From: Diogma glabrata
Lineage: Eukaryota; Arthropoda; Insecta; Diptera; Cylindrotomidae
Direction of reading: 5' to 3'
DNA length: 64,000 bases
Assembly (NCBI GenBank): GCA_963693315.1
Contig: OY856188.1
Location: 99,174,915-99,238,914, forward strand
Shown: positions 44,009-55,320 of the stretch, one piece after another
How positions within the stretch are numbered: the stretch's first letter is position 1
Layout of the letters: each line of letters starts with the position of its first letter
The notes under the pieces: generated by a model
Told to the model about the DNA's origin: nothing
The model's database searches: none
What the model saw: only the letters and a program-made list of their open reading frames with translations
Position numbers and translations under genes: made by a program

Positions 44009-46171
44009 AAATATGGAGGGCTGAAATCTCACGTCTTTCGGTTAAGAATTTTGATATAGTTTTCGGCAAAAAACCTTTATGAGGACATGGTTTTTAGTTT
44101 TGGGCAGCGATGTATATCAAACATAACTTTTTGTTAAAGTACATGAATTTTTTATTTCTGTTTAGATATGTATTACAAAACTAACACGAAACATCAATAC
44201 GCTGTCGAAAATTATAACAGATCATAAATTAACATAATTTAGTGAAAAGATTATACAATCAGCAAACTACTCAAAAACCTCTCCATTTAGCGTTTCGAGA
44301 AAATATTTCAAAATCAAAAATTCATATTTCTTTCAAAATTCCAAAATTATTGTAAAAATTAAATAAAATCAAAAATTCAAACTTTTTTCAAACAAAATTC
44401 TAAAAATATTTCAAAAATTATTACAAAATCAAAGATTTTAGACTTTTAGACTTAGATTAGACTTTTTTCAAAAACTCTAAAAATATTGCATAGATTATAA
44501 CAAAATCAAAAATTGTAACTTTTTCAAAATTAAAAAAATTATAATAAAATCAAAAACTTAAAATTTTTCAAAATTCTAAAAACATTCCAAAAATGCTTAC
44601 AAAATCAAAAATACAAACTTTTTTCAAAATTCTAAATATATATATAAAATTCAAAAATTCTATTTTTTTTTCAAAATTCTAAAAATATTCCAAAAATTAG
44701 AATAAAATCAAAAATTGAAACTTTTTCTAAATTTTAATAATATTCCAAAAATTCTTAATAATTCTTAAAAATTCAAAGTTTTTCCAAAATTCTAAAAATA
44801 TTGCAAAAATTATAACAATATCAAAAATTGAAACTTTTTCCAAAATTATAATAAAATCAAAAATTTAAAATTTTTCAGAATTCTAAAAATATTCCAAAAA
44901 TTAGAATAAAATCAAATATTTAAACTTTTTCTAAATTCTAATAATATGCCAAAAATTCTTAAAAATTCAAAAATTCAAAGGTTTCCAAAATTCTAAAAAT
45001 ATTGCAAAAATTATAACAATATCAAAAATTGACTTTTTCCAAAATTATATAAATTATAATAAATCAAAAATTTAAAATTTTTCAAAATTCTAAAAATATT
45101 CCAAAAATTCTTTCAAAATTAAAACTTTTTCCAAAATCAAAAATGCAAACTTTTTTCAAAATTCTAAAAGTATTTCAAAAACTATAACAAATTCAAAAAT
45201 TTCCATGTCCAATTTCATTTTCAATTACATTTACGTCAAAAAAACAGCTACGTTTTTTTCCAAAAACTTGGCTAAAAAATAAATGAAATCATTTTTTGAC
45301 ACAATTGACATTATTTTTTTGACAAACTTATAATGCCATAATTCCCTATATAATAAAAAAATTTCATGTTATACAAATTTTTAACTTTATTTTTTTCCAA
45401 AAAATTGGGTAAAAAAATAAATAAAAATCTTTCTTTTGGCACACTTGACAACATTTTTTTAACAAACTTTTAATGCCATAATTCTCAATAATAGTAATAA
45501 AATTTCATGTCAAACAAATAATTAACTTTATTTTTTTCCAAAAACTTGGTTAAAAAAAAAAATAAAATCTTTCTTTTGACACACTTGACAACATTTTTTT
45601 GACAAACTTATAATGCCATAATTCTCAATAATAATAATAAAATTTCATTTCAAACAAATAATTAATTTTATTTTTTTCCAAAAAATTGGGTAAAAAAATA
45701 ATAAAAATCTTTCTTTTGACACACTTGACAACATTTTTTTGAAAAACTTAAATGCAATAATTTAGTTTTTGTTCTCACATACCAATCCCGACCATCCAGA
45801 TTTCTCCACATGCTTTGTTCCTACTCATTATCACTTAAAATGAACGTTTTTTAAGCAAAAAATACGCATATTGCCTTGTTTTGACACCCTTGACGATTTT
45901 TTGACACAATTCCGGTATAGTTATCGAACACATCGTCCTTTCGGCTCTTACCATTGAGTGTACCTATTTTTAGAATTCAAAATTTTTCAAATCCCTTCAG
46001 CCGTTTTCTAGATTTTGTCGGTTGTGACGGCCGGACGGACGGCCGGCCGGCAGTTAGACTTACATTTTTTTGTTTTTTAGAATCAGTGGGTCCTAAAACG
46101 TCGAGAAATGCCAAAAAAATTGGGGGTAAGAATTTCACTTTTAGCTCATGAATGTAATACTTAGGTCTTTC
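44009..46171 (-). repeat. Dispersed repeat family R, copy C (inverted)
   Basis: The reverse complement follows copies A and B block by block. It has the head with AAGTGAAATTCTTACC and GGCCGGCCG near 46030-46050, TGTGTTCGATAACT, and repeated ACACTTGACAACATTTTTTT spacers at about 45290-45740. The TTTTTCAAAATTCTAAAAAT minisatellite follows at 44330-45200, and the 300-bp tail at 44009-44330 contains GTGAGATTTCAGCCC. About 2.16 kb, no ORF. Confidence 0.85.
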
Positions 46172-46341
46172 ACCTTGAAGAAGTTTTTGTTTCGGATGAT
46201 GAAAAAGCCAGTATTGCCACCGAGGTTAAACAGCTCAGTGAATCTATTGATGAATACTTCGCTACTGGAAGATTGATATATCAGAATAATGGATATTACT
46301 CAGCCTCTTTTGTGTCAACCGAATCTTCGTTTTCATCTTGA
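46171..46341 (+). pseudogene. Short coding-like fragment, unknown family
   Basis: Directly after the R copy an open plus frame reads HLEEVFVSDDEKASIATEVK, then a stretch with SESIDEYFATGRLIYQ, and ends SASFVSTESSFSS before TGA at 46339-46341. It has balanced codon content unlike its surroundings. The N-terminal part is cut by the R insertion. No family is recognised. Confidence 0.35.
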
Positions 46342-46570
46342 CATTTCATTCGGTTAATTTGTCTTCGTATTACGTTTCTTAAGGTATGAAAACCAAATTT
46401 ATGGTTATTGTTATTGTGACAAAAAAACATTAGGTTGACACAAAAGACATTGGAGTGACTGAATTTCAGTGTTAATCTGTTAATTTTCAATCTGGATTTA
46501 ATCTGACTCAATGGATAACAGTAATTTATTAAAATCTTTTTGAACTATGGACAAATGGATGTAATGAATG

Positions 46571-49325
46571 TAGTGGAGTCATATTAGCATTTCATATTGA
46601 TGTAAAAGCAAAGTTGAATTTTTTTTTTGTTTTCTGTTAGGGACATAAAAGTAAGTGGGCATGTATTTATTTAGCAAATTTGGAGGTCCGGAAGGGCCTC
46701 AAAAATGGCAAAAACTGGTTTTTTGGTATTTTTTGAGTAGGTCGCTTCACTATTTTTGAAATATTTCGGGCTTTAATGATCATAAAAAAATACGAAAAAC
46801 TTTTGTTATTAAATTTCAAATCCATCAAAATCCAATTTCAAATCCGGTACTTTAAAAGTGTAACCTAACCTCAAAAAATCGAACCGCGTTTTTTTTTTAC
46901 TAAATTTATGATAAGGGGCGGAAAAATCGTCGAATTTTCTTAATATGGGATTTAATTTTTATGAAAAAATTTTAATTTTTTCGGCCACAATTGGCATTTT
47001 TCGTTAAATTTGGCCAAGGGCGCCATTTTATGAGAAGTCATCCAGAATTAAATTTTTCTTAATCTATTTTTTTTATCTACTTTAGCCTAAGTATAATTAA
47101 AATTATGTTGCCTTAATTTAAATGCCCTTTTTTGGGCATGAAAAAAAATTAATTTTTGCATTTTTTGACATTTTACCATATATACGGTATTATTTATGTT
47201 AATTATCAAGTATTTTGCAAAAAGTGATATATGCGATTTAAATTAATAAAAATATTTTTTAAATTATACATAACCTACAAAACTCTTTTTTTTTTTTGCA
47301 ATGCCCTAAATTGATTCTTGGTAAATAATTAAAATTTTATTACAATTATTGTAAATATTTGACATAAGATTTTGAAAAAATGTAATATTCAATTTTTTTT
47401 AAACATTTTTTATTAACATATAAAATACACAGCATAAATAATTTTACGCCAATTATGTTTTCAATTGAAAATTCTATTCTACAGTTTTCCTTTTTTTATT
47501 GTTATTAGTTTCGTGTAAATCAGTATAGTTGATATCATCATCAGAAAGAAATATATCCTCTTCTATTTCAACAACTGGTTCGTACATGATATAAGAATGA
47601 GTTTCGGAAATTTCACTTGAAGTATGTAGAATGGCATCACTTTCAAAATAGTCACTACTCACTACTGCTATAATTTTCATCCTCATTATCATAATTGTTC
47701 ATTTCAATAATTTCTTCTTCTTCGCTTTCATCGACATTATTTTCTTCGGGATCATCTTCTATTATTTCAGTAGGAATATTTGAACAATTTAAGCCTTTAC
47801 ATAATACACATAAAGGACTTGACCTACATTTACAATTGGTACGTTTACAACCAGTCTTACAAGAACATTGAATATGTTATAATAAAACATCTGGTCGTAA
47901 TTGGCATTAAGCCATCTTCAGACTGTCTCCAACTAAATTCTAATGAATTTAAATCATCTCTACCAAGGCATGTTTGAATTTGAAAATAAACTCGTAACGA
48001 ATGTTGATACAGTGTTTCATGTGTTGGTGGGAGCATGGACAATTTACATGGAACAAATCTTTTACTACTAACGATTTTTTGAAGTAATATATACCTCATA
48101 ATGCTTAATTCCTTATTTTCTGTTGGTAGAAATCCATAAAGCGGTCTAATACAAACTTCTCCTGCAGTTTTTAAGAATTCTTTTGCAGAATTCATATTAT
48201 AAAAACATTGCATATACTCGGAAATGTCTTTTTCGTATTTTTTTATAATTTCTAAGACAGTTTTTTTCCTCTATTAAAGATCGCTGATGTTGTATCCGAT
48301 CCCGAAAAAGCATGTATAAATAATATATATTTTGATAAATGTTGATACATAAATGAATATTGCGTATAATATAAAAAATTAGCTTGATTTTTTTTTTGGT
48401 TGCTTTCTAAGATATATATTCTCCATACATGAAGCTAAGGATGTTAGAATTACCAACAGGTCCGTGTCTTCTCCAATTATTATAATCTCATTGGACAATG
48501 TTTTTGTCAAACTGTTTTGAGGAACAGATAGGGTAACGCTTAAATATAGGGGAAAGTTGGGTAAAACTAATAAAAAAATTTTTTTCACAAAATATAACAT
48601 TTTAGCATATTTTAATTGAATTTTATGAAAAATACATGATAATTAGCATAAATAATACCGTATATATGGTAAAATGTCAAAAAAATGCAAAAATTAATTT
48701 TTTTTTTCATCCCCAAAAATGGGCATTTAAATAATGGCAACATAATTTTAATTATACTTAGGTTAAAGGAGATAAAAAAAAAGTACAGATTAAAAAAAAA
48801 TTTAATTTTGGATGACTTCTCATAAAATGGCGCCATTGACCAAATTTAACGAAAAATGCCAATTGTGGCCGAAAAAATTAAAATTTTTTCATAAAAATTA
48901 AATCCCATATTAAGACTATTAAAATACATGTTCCCTGAGATTTTCATGAAAATTCGACGATTTTTCCGCCCCTTATCATAAATTTAGTAAAAAAAAAAAA
49001 AGTCACGCGATTCGATTTGTTGAGGTTAGGTTACACTTTTAAAGTACCTAACCCCCCTAGATGGATTCGAAATTTAATCACAAAAATTTTTATTTTATTT
49101 TTATGATCATTAGAGCCCGAAATATTTCAAAAATAGTGAAGCGACCTACTCAAAAAACACCAAAAAACCAGTTTTTGCTATCTTTGAGGCCCTTCCGGAC
49201 CTCCAAATTTGCTAAATAATTGCATGCCCACTTACTTTTATGTCTATAACAGAAAACACAAAAAAAATTTAATTTTGCTCTTACATCAAATATATCACTT
49301 TTTTTTAACTAATATGACTCCACTA
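46571..49325 (-). mobile_element. Long-TIR DNA transposon with decayed nuclease-like gene
   Basis: The inverted repeats are about 650-700 bp: 46571-47216 and 48621-49325. They start TAGTGGAGTCATATTAG and include a GAGGTCCGGAAGGGCCTC palindrome and AAGTAAGTGGGCATG. The trinucleotide ATG lies just outside both ends (46568-46570 and 49326-49328), a possible 3-bp target duplication. The interior, 47470-48610, carries the remains of one minus-strand gene. The gene's N-terminal part is missing at the right TIR, so this is an internally deleted, non-autonomous copy. The superfamily is not certain; Academ, reported to encode an XPG-like nuclease, is one candidate. Confidence 0.75.
47474..48610 (-). 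pseudogene. Transposon-borne PIN/XPG-like nuclease with Cys-rich tail, broken
   Basis: Three minus-strand segments in shifted frames align in order with a protein type I recall as widespread and uncharacterised in arthropods. Segment 1 has EIIIIGEDTDLLVILTSLA, an acidic D.D motif. Segment 2 has FIHAFSGSDTTSAIFNRGKK, then LKTAGEVCIRPLYGF and MLPPTHETLYQHSLRVYFQ. The end has QCSCKTGCKRTNCKC and CVLCKGLNCSN, a Cys-rich zinc-binding tail, followed by an acidic C-terminus (ESEEEEIIEMNNY). The D.D and GSD blocks resemble the acidic motifs of XPG/FEN/XRN-type nucleases; that functional reading is inference. Frameshifts near 48380 and 48250 and stops make it non-functional. Confidence 0.6.
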
Positions 49326-49489
49326 ATGGAATATGGAAAAGCGAGCATAGAAAGTTAATGGTGTTCTCAATTGATATCATATTCGTGATTAGCTAAAATA
49401 GCACTTCAGCATTCGCCACAACGTATTTGTGTGAGTTGAGGTTGTCGTCAATAGTGTATATGGGACATTCTTTTACAAATCGAACAGAT

Positions 49490-50345
49490 TAGGACAAAAT
49501 CTGACCAACACATTTTTGATTTGGCTGAAATTTTTTAGGGGTCTTATATCGAAAAAAATATATGCGTGTTCGAGGATTTTTTTTTTTTGAAAAATAGAGC
49601 GGTTTTAAATTTCGAGAATTTCGTGATTTTTGGCTTGAAGACTTATTTTCATAAATTCATAACTTCGGTTCTATTAAAGAGAGAAACTTATGTTTTGTTT
49701 TATTTTAAAGTTAAAAGATGCTATTTAAAAAAAAATAAAGTCAATAAATGAGTTTTAATTATGACCATCGTATTCTACGTTTATTTTCTATAAAACACGT
49801 ATTTTTAATTAATGGAGAAATGATTTTTACTGTTAGAAATAAATTAATTAATCGAGCACGGGACAAAAAATTTCATAAATCATGCTTTTACGTACCGAAC
49901 AATTTAGGACAAAATCTGACCCACATTTTCGATTTAGCTAAAAATCTTTACGCGTTCTATATAAACAAAAGACATACGTGTTCGAGGAATTTTTTCTGCG
50001 AAAATAGAGCGGACCTAAATTTCGAGAATTTCGTGATTTTTAGCTTGAAGACTTATTTGCAAACATTCATTACTTCGGTTCTGGGAAAGATAGACAATTT
50101 TGTCTGTTTTATTTTAAAGTTAAAAGATGGACTTTAAAAAAACTGTTATCTATAAAAATTATTAACAAATTCCTATTGTTATAAACAAACAAAATGATAA
50201 AATCAATTTTTAGTCACTGTCCCACAAACAATAAAGACTGCTTAGTATAACAATCGTATTCTACGTTGAATTTTTTGTTAGTAGATAAACATTTTTTGCT
50301 GTTCGAAGTAAATTAATTTATCGAGCGCAGGACAATTAATTAAAT
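49490..50345. repeat. ~416-bp tandem duplication
   Basis: Landmarks recur about 416 bp apart: AGGACAAAATCTGACC (49492, 49908), CGTGTTCGAGGA, ATAGAGCGG, TTTCGAGAATTTCGTGATTT, TGGCTTGAAGACTTATTT/AGCTTGAAGACTTATTT and AACTTCGGTTCT/TACTTCGGTTCT. A partial third copy follows (ATCGTATTCTACGTT near 50245). Local ORFs arise from the repeat. Confidence 0.8.
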
Positions 50346-50359
50346 ATACGTTTTATATA

Positions 50360-52640
50360 AATAAATAAAAAAGTCGGTCAAGTACGAATAAAATTCGCTC
50401 GCCGAGGGTTCCGTGAATGTAAAAGAACAAACTGAAAAAATTAATTTACATAAAGTTGTGTTGTAGAGTTTTTATATTGCCGGATCATAGGCACAAAAAA
50501 AAGATTGTTTTCCTCTTATAAATATCAGTAGCAATGTCACTTGAAAATTGATCCAAATTATTCACAAAATGCTACATCTCGTTAAATATTAGCATAAGCA
50601 GTTTAGGCTAGCTTAAGAGAGATTCAGTTACACCAACTTGTAAATGGTTTATATTGGAAAATATACATTATTAGTTCAAATAATAATTCAATAATAATTA
50701 ACAATAATTCAAAAACTGTGTATCGCAAAATTTTGAAAAAAATTGCAGCATTTCTTAAATAAGGTGCTCTTTCATATGACATTCCTTTAATTTGGTCAAA
50801 AAAGGTTTGTTTCACCCTTCCTCACTCTCAACCCCTCAAAATAAAAAAAAATAATTATGGGACAATTCACTGTGGTTTAAGTTCAGAGTTTATCAAATTT
50901 CCTATCTCTGTGAGTTTTTTCAAATTTTTCTGTCTTCAAGTTTTTCTGTCTAATCTTTCTGATCAACGTCGAAACGTACCAACTTTTAGCTGCACTTTCT
51001 TGACCATAATTCAAAAACCAGGAACCGCAAAATTCTAAAAAAATTACAATGTTCCTTAATTTCTTAAAGTCTTCTTTCATATGACCCCACTCGTTTTGAT
51101 CAAAAAAAATTTTTTCGCTCTTCCCCAATTGCATTTTTCTCAAAATACAGAATAGTAGATTGTATCACTAGAGCGAGTTATTTGAGTTATTTAACTAACT
51201 CTTGTTTGGAAAACGCATTCGCACTAGTAATACACACTATTTTTTGTAACAAGTGCGTAAAATTTATAAATATTTATTTAATTGTTAATTTAATCATTTA
51301 CTTAACAAAGTTATAAACAAATTTAAGATTTTTAAATAAATAAAGTGCGCCATCTTCGTTGTAATAGTTGTAATTTATAAGAATAAAACTACCGGTAAAA
51401 AATATACATAAGAATTCAGCTACCGGAAATATAAAAAACAACATAGTAATCCAACTAAGCTGTCAAAATTTTAAACTTTGAACACCCAAATAAATTGTTT
51501 TCTTTTGTAATTCAAATGATGCAATGTGTATAAGTTGTTTTTACTATATGATAAGTTATTTAAATTATTAGTTTGATATTTTAGTGCTATAAGAATATTA
51601 TATATTGAATAGAATTAACTACAAATCTCAAATGCAGGCGGCGTTACGGTCCAGGCTTGCAAAATACTTTGTGGTCATATGTGCGGAAAAGTATTTTTTT
51701 CTTTTATTCTATTCTAGTACAAAATTGAATATTTTTTATGCATGTGTTACAAAAAAATAATTATATGTTTGTTCACACTTCGCTTTAGTTTTCGTTCAAG
51801 GTTTAGTCCTATCTCTATACATTTTTTCAAATTTTTCTGTGAATCAATGTCGAAACGTAGGGGTGGAGGGGAACAACTTTTTGTTCCACTTTTTTGACAA
51901 TAATTCAAAACCTGTGTACTGAAAAATTCTAAAAAAAATTACAATGTTTCTGAAATTTATCGCTCTTGCATATGACAACCCACTCATTTGGGTCAAAAAA
52001 ACTTTTTTTCACCCTTCCCCTAAACATGTGGATATAAAATTATTTGAGATTTCGGTATATTTTTCGTTCAGGGTTCATCAAATTTCCTATCTCTATGAGT
52101 TTTTTCAAATTTTTCTGTCAATCAACGAAGAAACGTAGGGTAGGGGGACCAACTTTTTGTTGCACTTTTTTTACAATAACTCAAAAACTGTGGACTGCAA
52201 CATTCTAAAAAAAATTATAATGTTTCTTAAATTAAGTGCTCGTTCATATGACACCCGACTCGTTTGGGTCAAAAATGATTTTTTCCAACCTTTCCCAATC
52301 TCACCCCTACAAAATACAGAAAAATAATTATGTGAAACTTCGCTATAATTTTCGTTCGGAGTTTATCAAACTTCCTTTCTCTGTGAATTTTTTCAAATTT
52401 GTCTGTCAATTAAACTCGAAACCCAAGGGGGGACCAACTTTTTGTTCCACTTTTTTGACAATAATTCAAAAACTGTGCATCCCAAAATTCTAAAAAAATG
52501 CGGTTTTAAATGATGTTTTTACATCTTCTCATACCCACCCCTTTAATAAATACGATTATGAGTATTTTACACTTCCTTATATTTTTCGTTCAAAAGATAC
52601 CACTTTTTCTATATTTTCAAAGACTTTTTAAGTCACCCAC
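50360..52640 (+). repeat. Dispersed repeat family S, tandem array
   Basis: It starts near AAGTCGGTCAAGTACGAATA and GAGGGTTCCGTGAATG, a motif I recall from common insect repeats. Units of about 280-300 bp follow with CCTATCTCTGTGAGTTTTTT, CAAATTTTTCTGTC, AACGTAGGG, CAACTTTTTGTTCCACTTTT, ATAATTCAAAAACTG, TTCATATGACA and CACCCTTCCC. Clear units begin near 50880, 51790, 52065 and 52345. Bases 51140-51720 interrupt the array with unrelated AT-rich DNA. Confidence 0.75.
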
Positions 52641-52794
52641 TCACACACAGACGTACACCAAAATGTTTATTTGCTATTTCGATAGAAAATGGTCCAAAAC
52701 AAAAGAAAAAACAAAATTTGGGGCATTACTTCACACAATTTAAAATTGTGGTGAAGTAAAAAACATCATAACGGACGAGATTTTTTTTTGCATT

Positions 52795-53690
52795 AGTGCC
52801 TAATAAATATATTACTTTACTGCTACCTAAATGATTTAATCCTAATAACAGTTATGAAACTTTCTATACAAAATTACTAACAACTGCAGTAGAAAAATGT
52901 TGTATTTTGTTGTATTTTTGCAGTTTAAGTAGAATGAAAAATTATATATATTTTTGCTGAAGTTCTGAAAAGAATATCTATACTCCTTATCATCGCGGTA
53001 AAAGTTGACTGTGATGAACAGAGATGAAACAGAATTGTTTTCTCCTCTAAACTTCATCATGAATTTTTTACCACCCTGATCAAAACCCCCAATATTGTAA
53101 CCCTGGCTTGTTCAGCAGGTTGCTTTAGCACAGAAAAAATCGTATCTATAAAAAAAATTCAAAAAATATTTAACGCCATCTGGAAAAATAAAACTCCATA
53201 TAAAAAAAATTCCAAAAAATTTAATCAAAAACACTAATCCAATTTTTCGCATATGGCATTATTCATTGTTTTTTGTATATGCTGTCAATCAGCCAGGCTA
53301 AGAAGAATATAGGAGGTTTTCACCCCGGAAAGGGGTTTTACCACTCCGATACATATATAAAAGTTTTCATGCTACTAACAATGTAAAAAGTAGATAAAAT
53401 ATTTAATAACCGATACCGTTCGAATCGAATAATGATGATTGATCGACGTGTAGTCAATAATTGATGGACATGTTTTCAAACTTTTGTATGAATTGAAGCC
53501 CGCATGATTGTTTTCAAAAATGTTCAAAACCGTTAACATGACAATATATAAATTTTTTATTATTTCATTACGCACTAGTGCGTTATGAAATATATTACGT
53601 TACTGATACCTACATATGTATTTTCATCATAAATCATAATAAATAAACAATAATGAAACTTCCTATATTACATTACTAAATAGTATCATA
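52795..53690. repeat. Direct duplication, ~790 bp apart
   Basis: Bases 52795-52890 (CATTAGTGCCTAATAAATAT ... GCTACCTA ... ATGAAACTTTC) recur at 53575-53690 (CACTAGTGCGTTATGAAATA ... GATACCTA ... ATGAAACTTCC). The sequence between shows no gene. Confidence 0.5.
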
Positions 53691-54729
53691 AGTGACAGAC
53701 AATATCTAGTTTAGTCGAAGAAAAAAGATGTTTTGATTTATATAAAAATAAGAGAATTTTCTTTTATCCACGACTACTAAAGAATATATGCTTTCCATGC
53801 GTATGTCTTCCATTGTAATTGTATTCATTCCACAACTAGTGAATTTTATTAAAATTTAAAATTCTTTAACAGCTCTATAGTTTATTAAATATTCCCCTAA
53901 CAAATTAAACAACAAACTTGTTTTGTTTTTCGCTATCTTTGATGTTTTTATTCAATTTGGCGATACAAATTTTTGCATGAAAACTGGAAATTAAACGAAA
54001 TATTTTATAGTCGTGGATAAAATAGCATCTTGTATTTGCTTAGGATGATGGCAATTCTTCACTCGGACGATTCCCTCCACTCGCTACGCTCGAAACTTCA
54101 TCCTCGTGAAGAATTGCCTTCATTCTAAGCTCATACGAGAATCTACTATTCTTCCATATCTCTCCAATCTTATATATCCACTTTTTCTTCACTAATAAAT
54201 TAATGATTTTACTTTGCACTGTGTGTTTAAAATGGCTGCTTTAGCTATAGAAGTTTTCAAGATTGACAGTATTTACAGTTTTATGCTGCCATCTTTTTTT
54301 ATTGTTTTTTTTATGGTGGAGGGAAAAATAGACCAATTTTTGGGAGAGTGTCGGATTTTTACTGAGCAACCCAACCCCCATTGTCTGTCGTACAGCCTCA
54401 CGAAACTACTACTAAGTATTACTTCGTGAGACAAACTCAGCTTAAACTGTTCTCTATTTATGTAGATGTCACGGCTCTGTTTTTTTTTCCACGGCGAAAG
54501 GCACAGGAGCAAAGAGAAAGACAAAGACAGAGACAAAAACGAAGACAAAGACCAAAACAAAGACAAAGACTTGTATAAAAACCAAAGTAGGGAAAATGCT
54601 AAAAACAAAGGTTGAGACAACGACATTTGTTAATGGACATTTTACTCAAATTCGGCTTCATGCCTAACGACCGATTTTCGTAGGCAGTTTAACTTTTTTA
54701 ATATCCGTGATACGACCCCATTCAGAGCG
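53691..54729. other. Small inverted repeats and a purine-rich tract, no gene
   Basis: TTTTATCCACGACTACT near 53762 is mirrored by ATAGTCGTGGATAAAATAG near 54010. A tight hairpin follows at 54042-54127, and a GACAAA-type hexanucleotide tract at about 54520-54575. ORFs over the tract (Arg/Gln-rich on one strand, Ser/Leu-rich on the other) are composition artefacts. Confidence 0.55.
54042..54127. repeat. Hairpin with 18-22 bp arms
   Basis: ATGATGGCAATTCTTCAC (54045-54062) is mirrored by GTGAAGAATTGCCTTCAT (54106-54123), with a 43-bp loop of higher GC. Confidence 0.75.
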
Positions 54730-55320
54730 TTCTAACCTTGTTGAGGTTCCAACATGAAATTCAGTATGTTGTGAGGGCTTAATTCTTGCCCCAATTCAAC
54801 AAGGCTATCTCTTTTTTCACAAAAACGGGGGCACTGGAAAAATACGTGCTCTACGGTCTCTTGTATATCTTCACACCAGCTTGTGCTGGACATTGCCTCT
54901 TCTGCAGTATCCACCACGACCTTGATTGCATCAATCATAGAATGCGCTTGTCGAAAACGGTATTGATGCTCCTCCAGGTTACCTGCCCTACTACAGATGG
55001 CCTCTTGTAACCGGTCACATACAATTCTCTCCAAGATCTTTCTTGACGTATCAAGCAAGCATATAGGGCGGTATCAAGATGGCTCACCAGGTGGTTTGTT
55101 GCCTTTCGGTAGCATAACCAGCTTCTGTTCCTTCCATTTTACCGGAAAAACTCCTTCGTTAAGACACTCTGTATACGTACCCCGTTTTCAACGCTATGTT
55201 CGGCACGCAATCTGGATCTGGTGCTTTGCCATTTCCGACCTTTGAGCATGCTGTTAGAACTTCTGCCAAAGTCACTGGTCGAATATCTTCCATCGTATTC
55301 CCTACGGGTTTCAACTCACA
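54730..55320 (-). pseudogene. R1-type LINE ORF2 remnant with internal deletion
   Basis: In minus order: IRPVTLAEVLTACSKVGNGK (pre-RT block), then after a frameshift LNEGVFPVKWKEQKLVMLPK, one stop, YRPICLLDTSRKILERIVCD and HQYRFRQAHSMIDAIKVVVD (RT fingers). The frame then jumps directly to TVEHVFFQCPRF (zinc knuckle) and ends LEPQQG at about 54732. The palm with FADD is missing, so several hundred residues were deleted in frame. The motif wording is typical of R1-clade elements. Confidence 0.75.

Noticed and set aside
54273..54626. Ser/Leu-rich or Arg/Gln-rich ORFs
   Set aside because: They arise from the purine-rich GACAAA-like tract on opposite strands; this is low complexity, not a gene.
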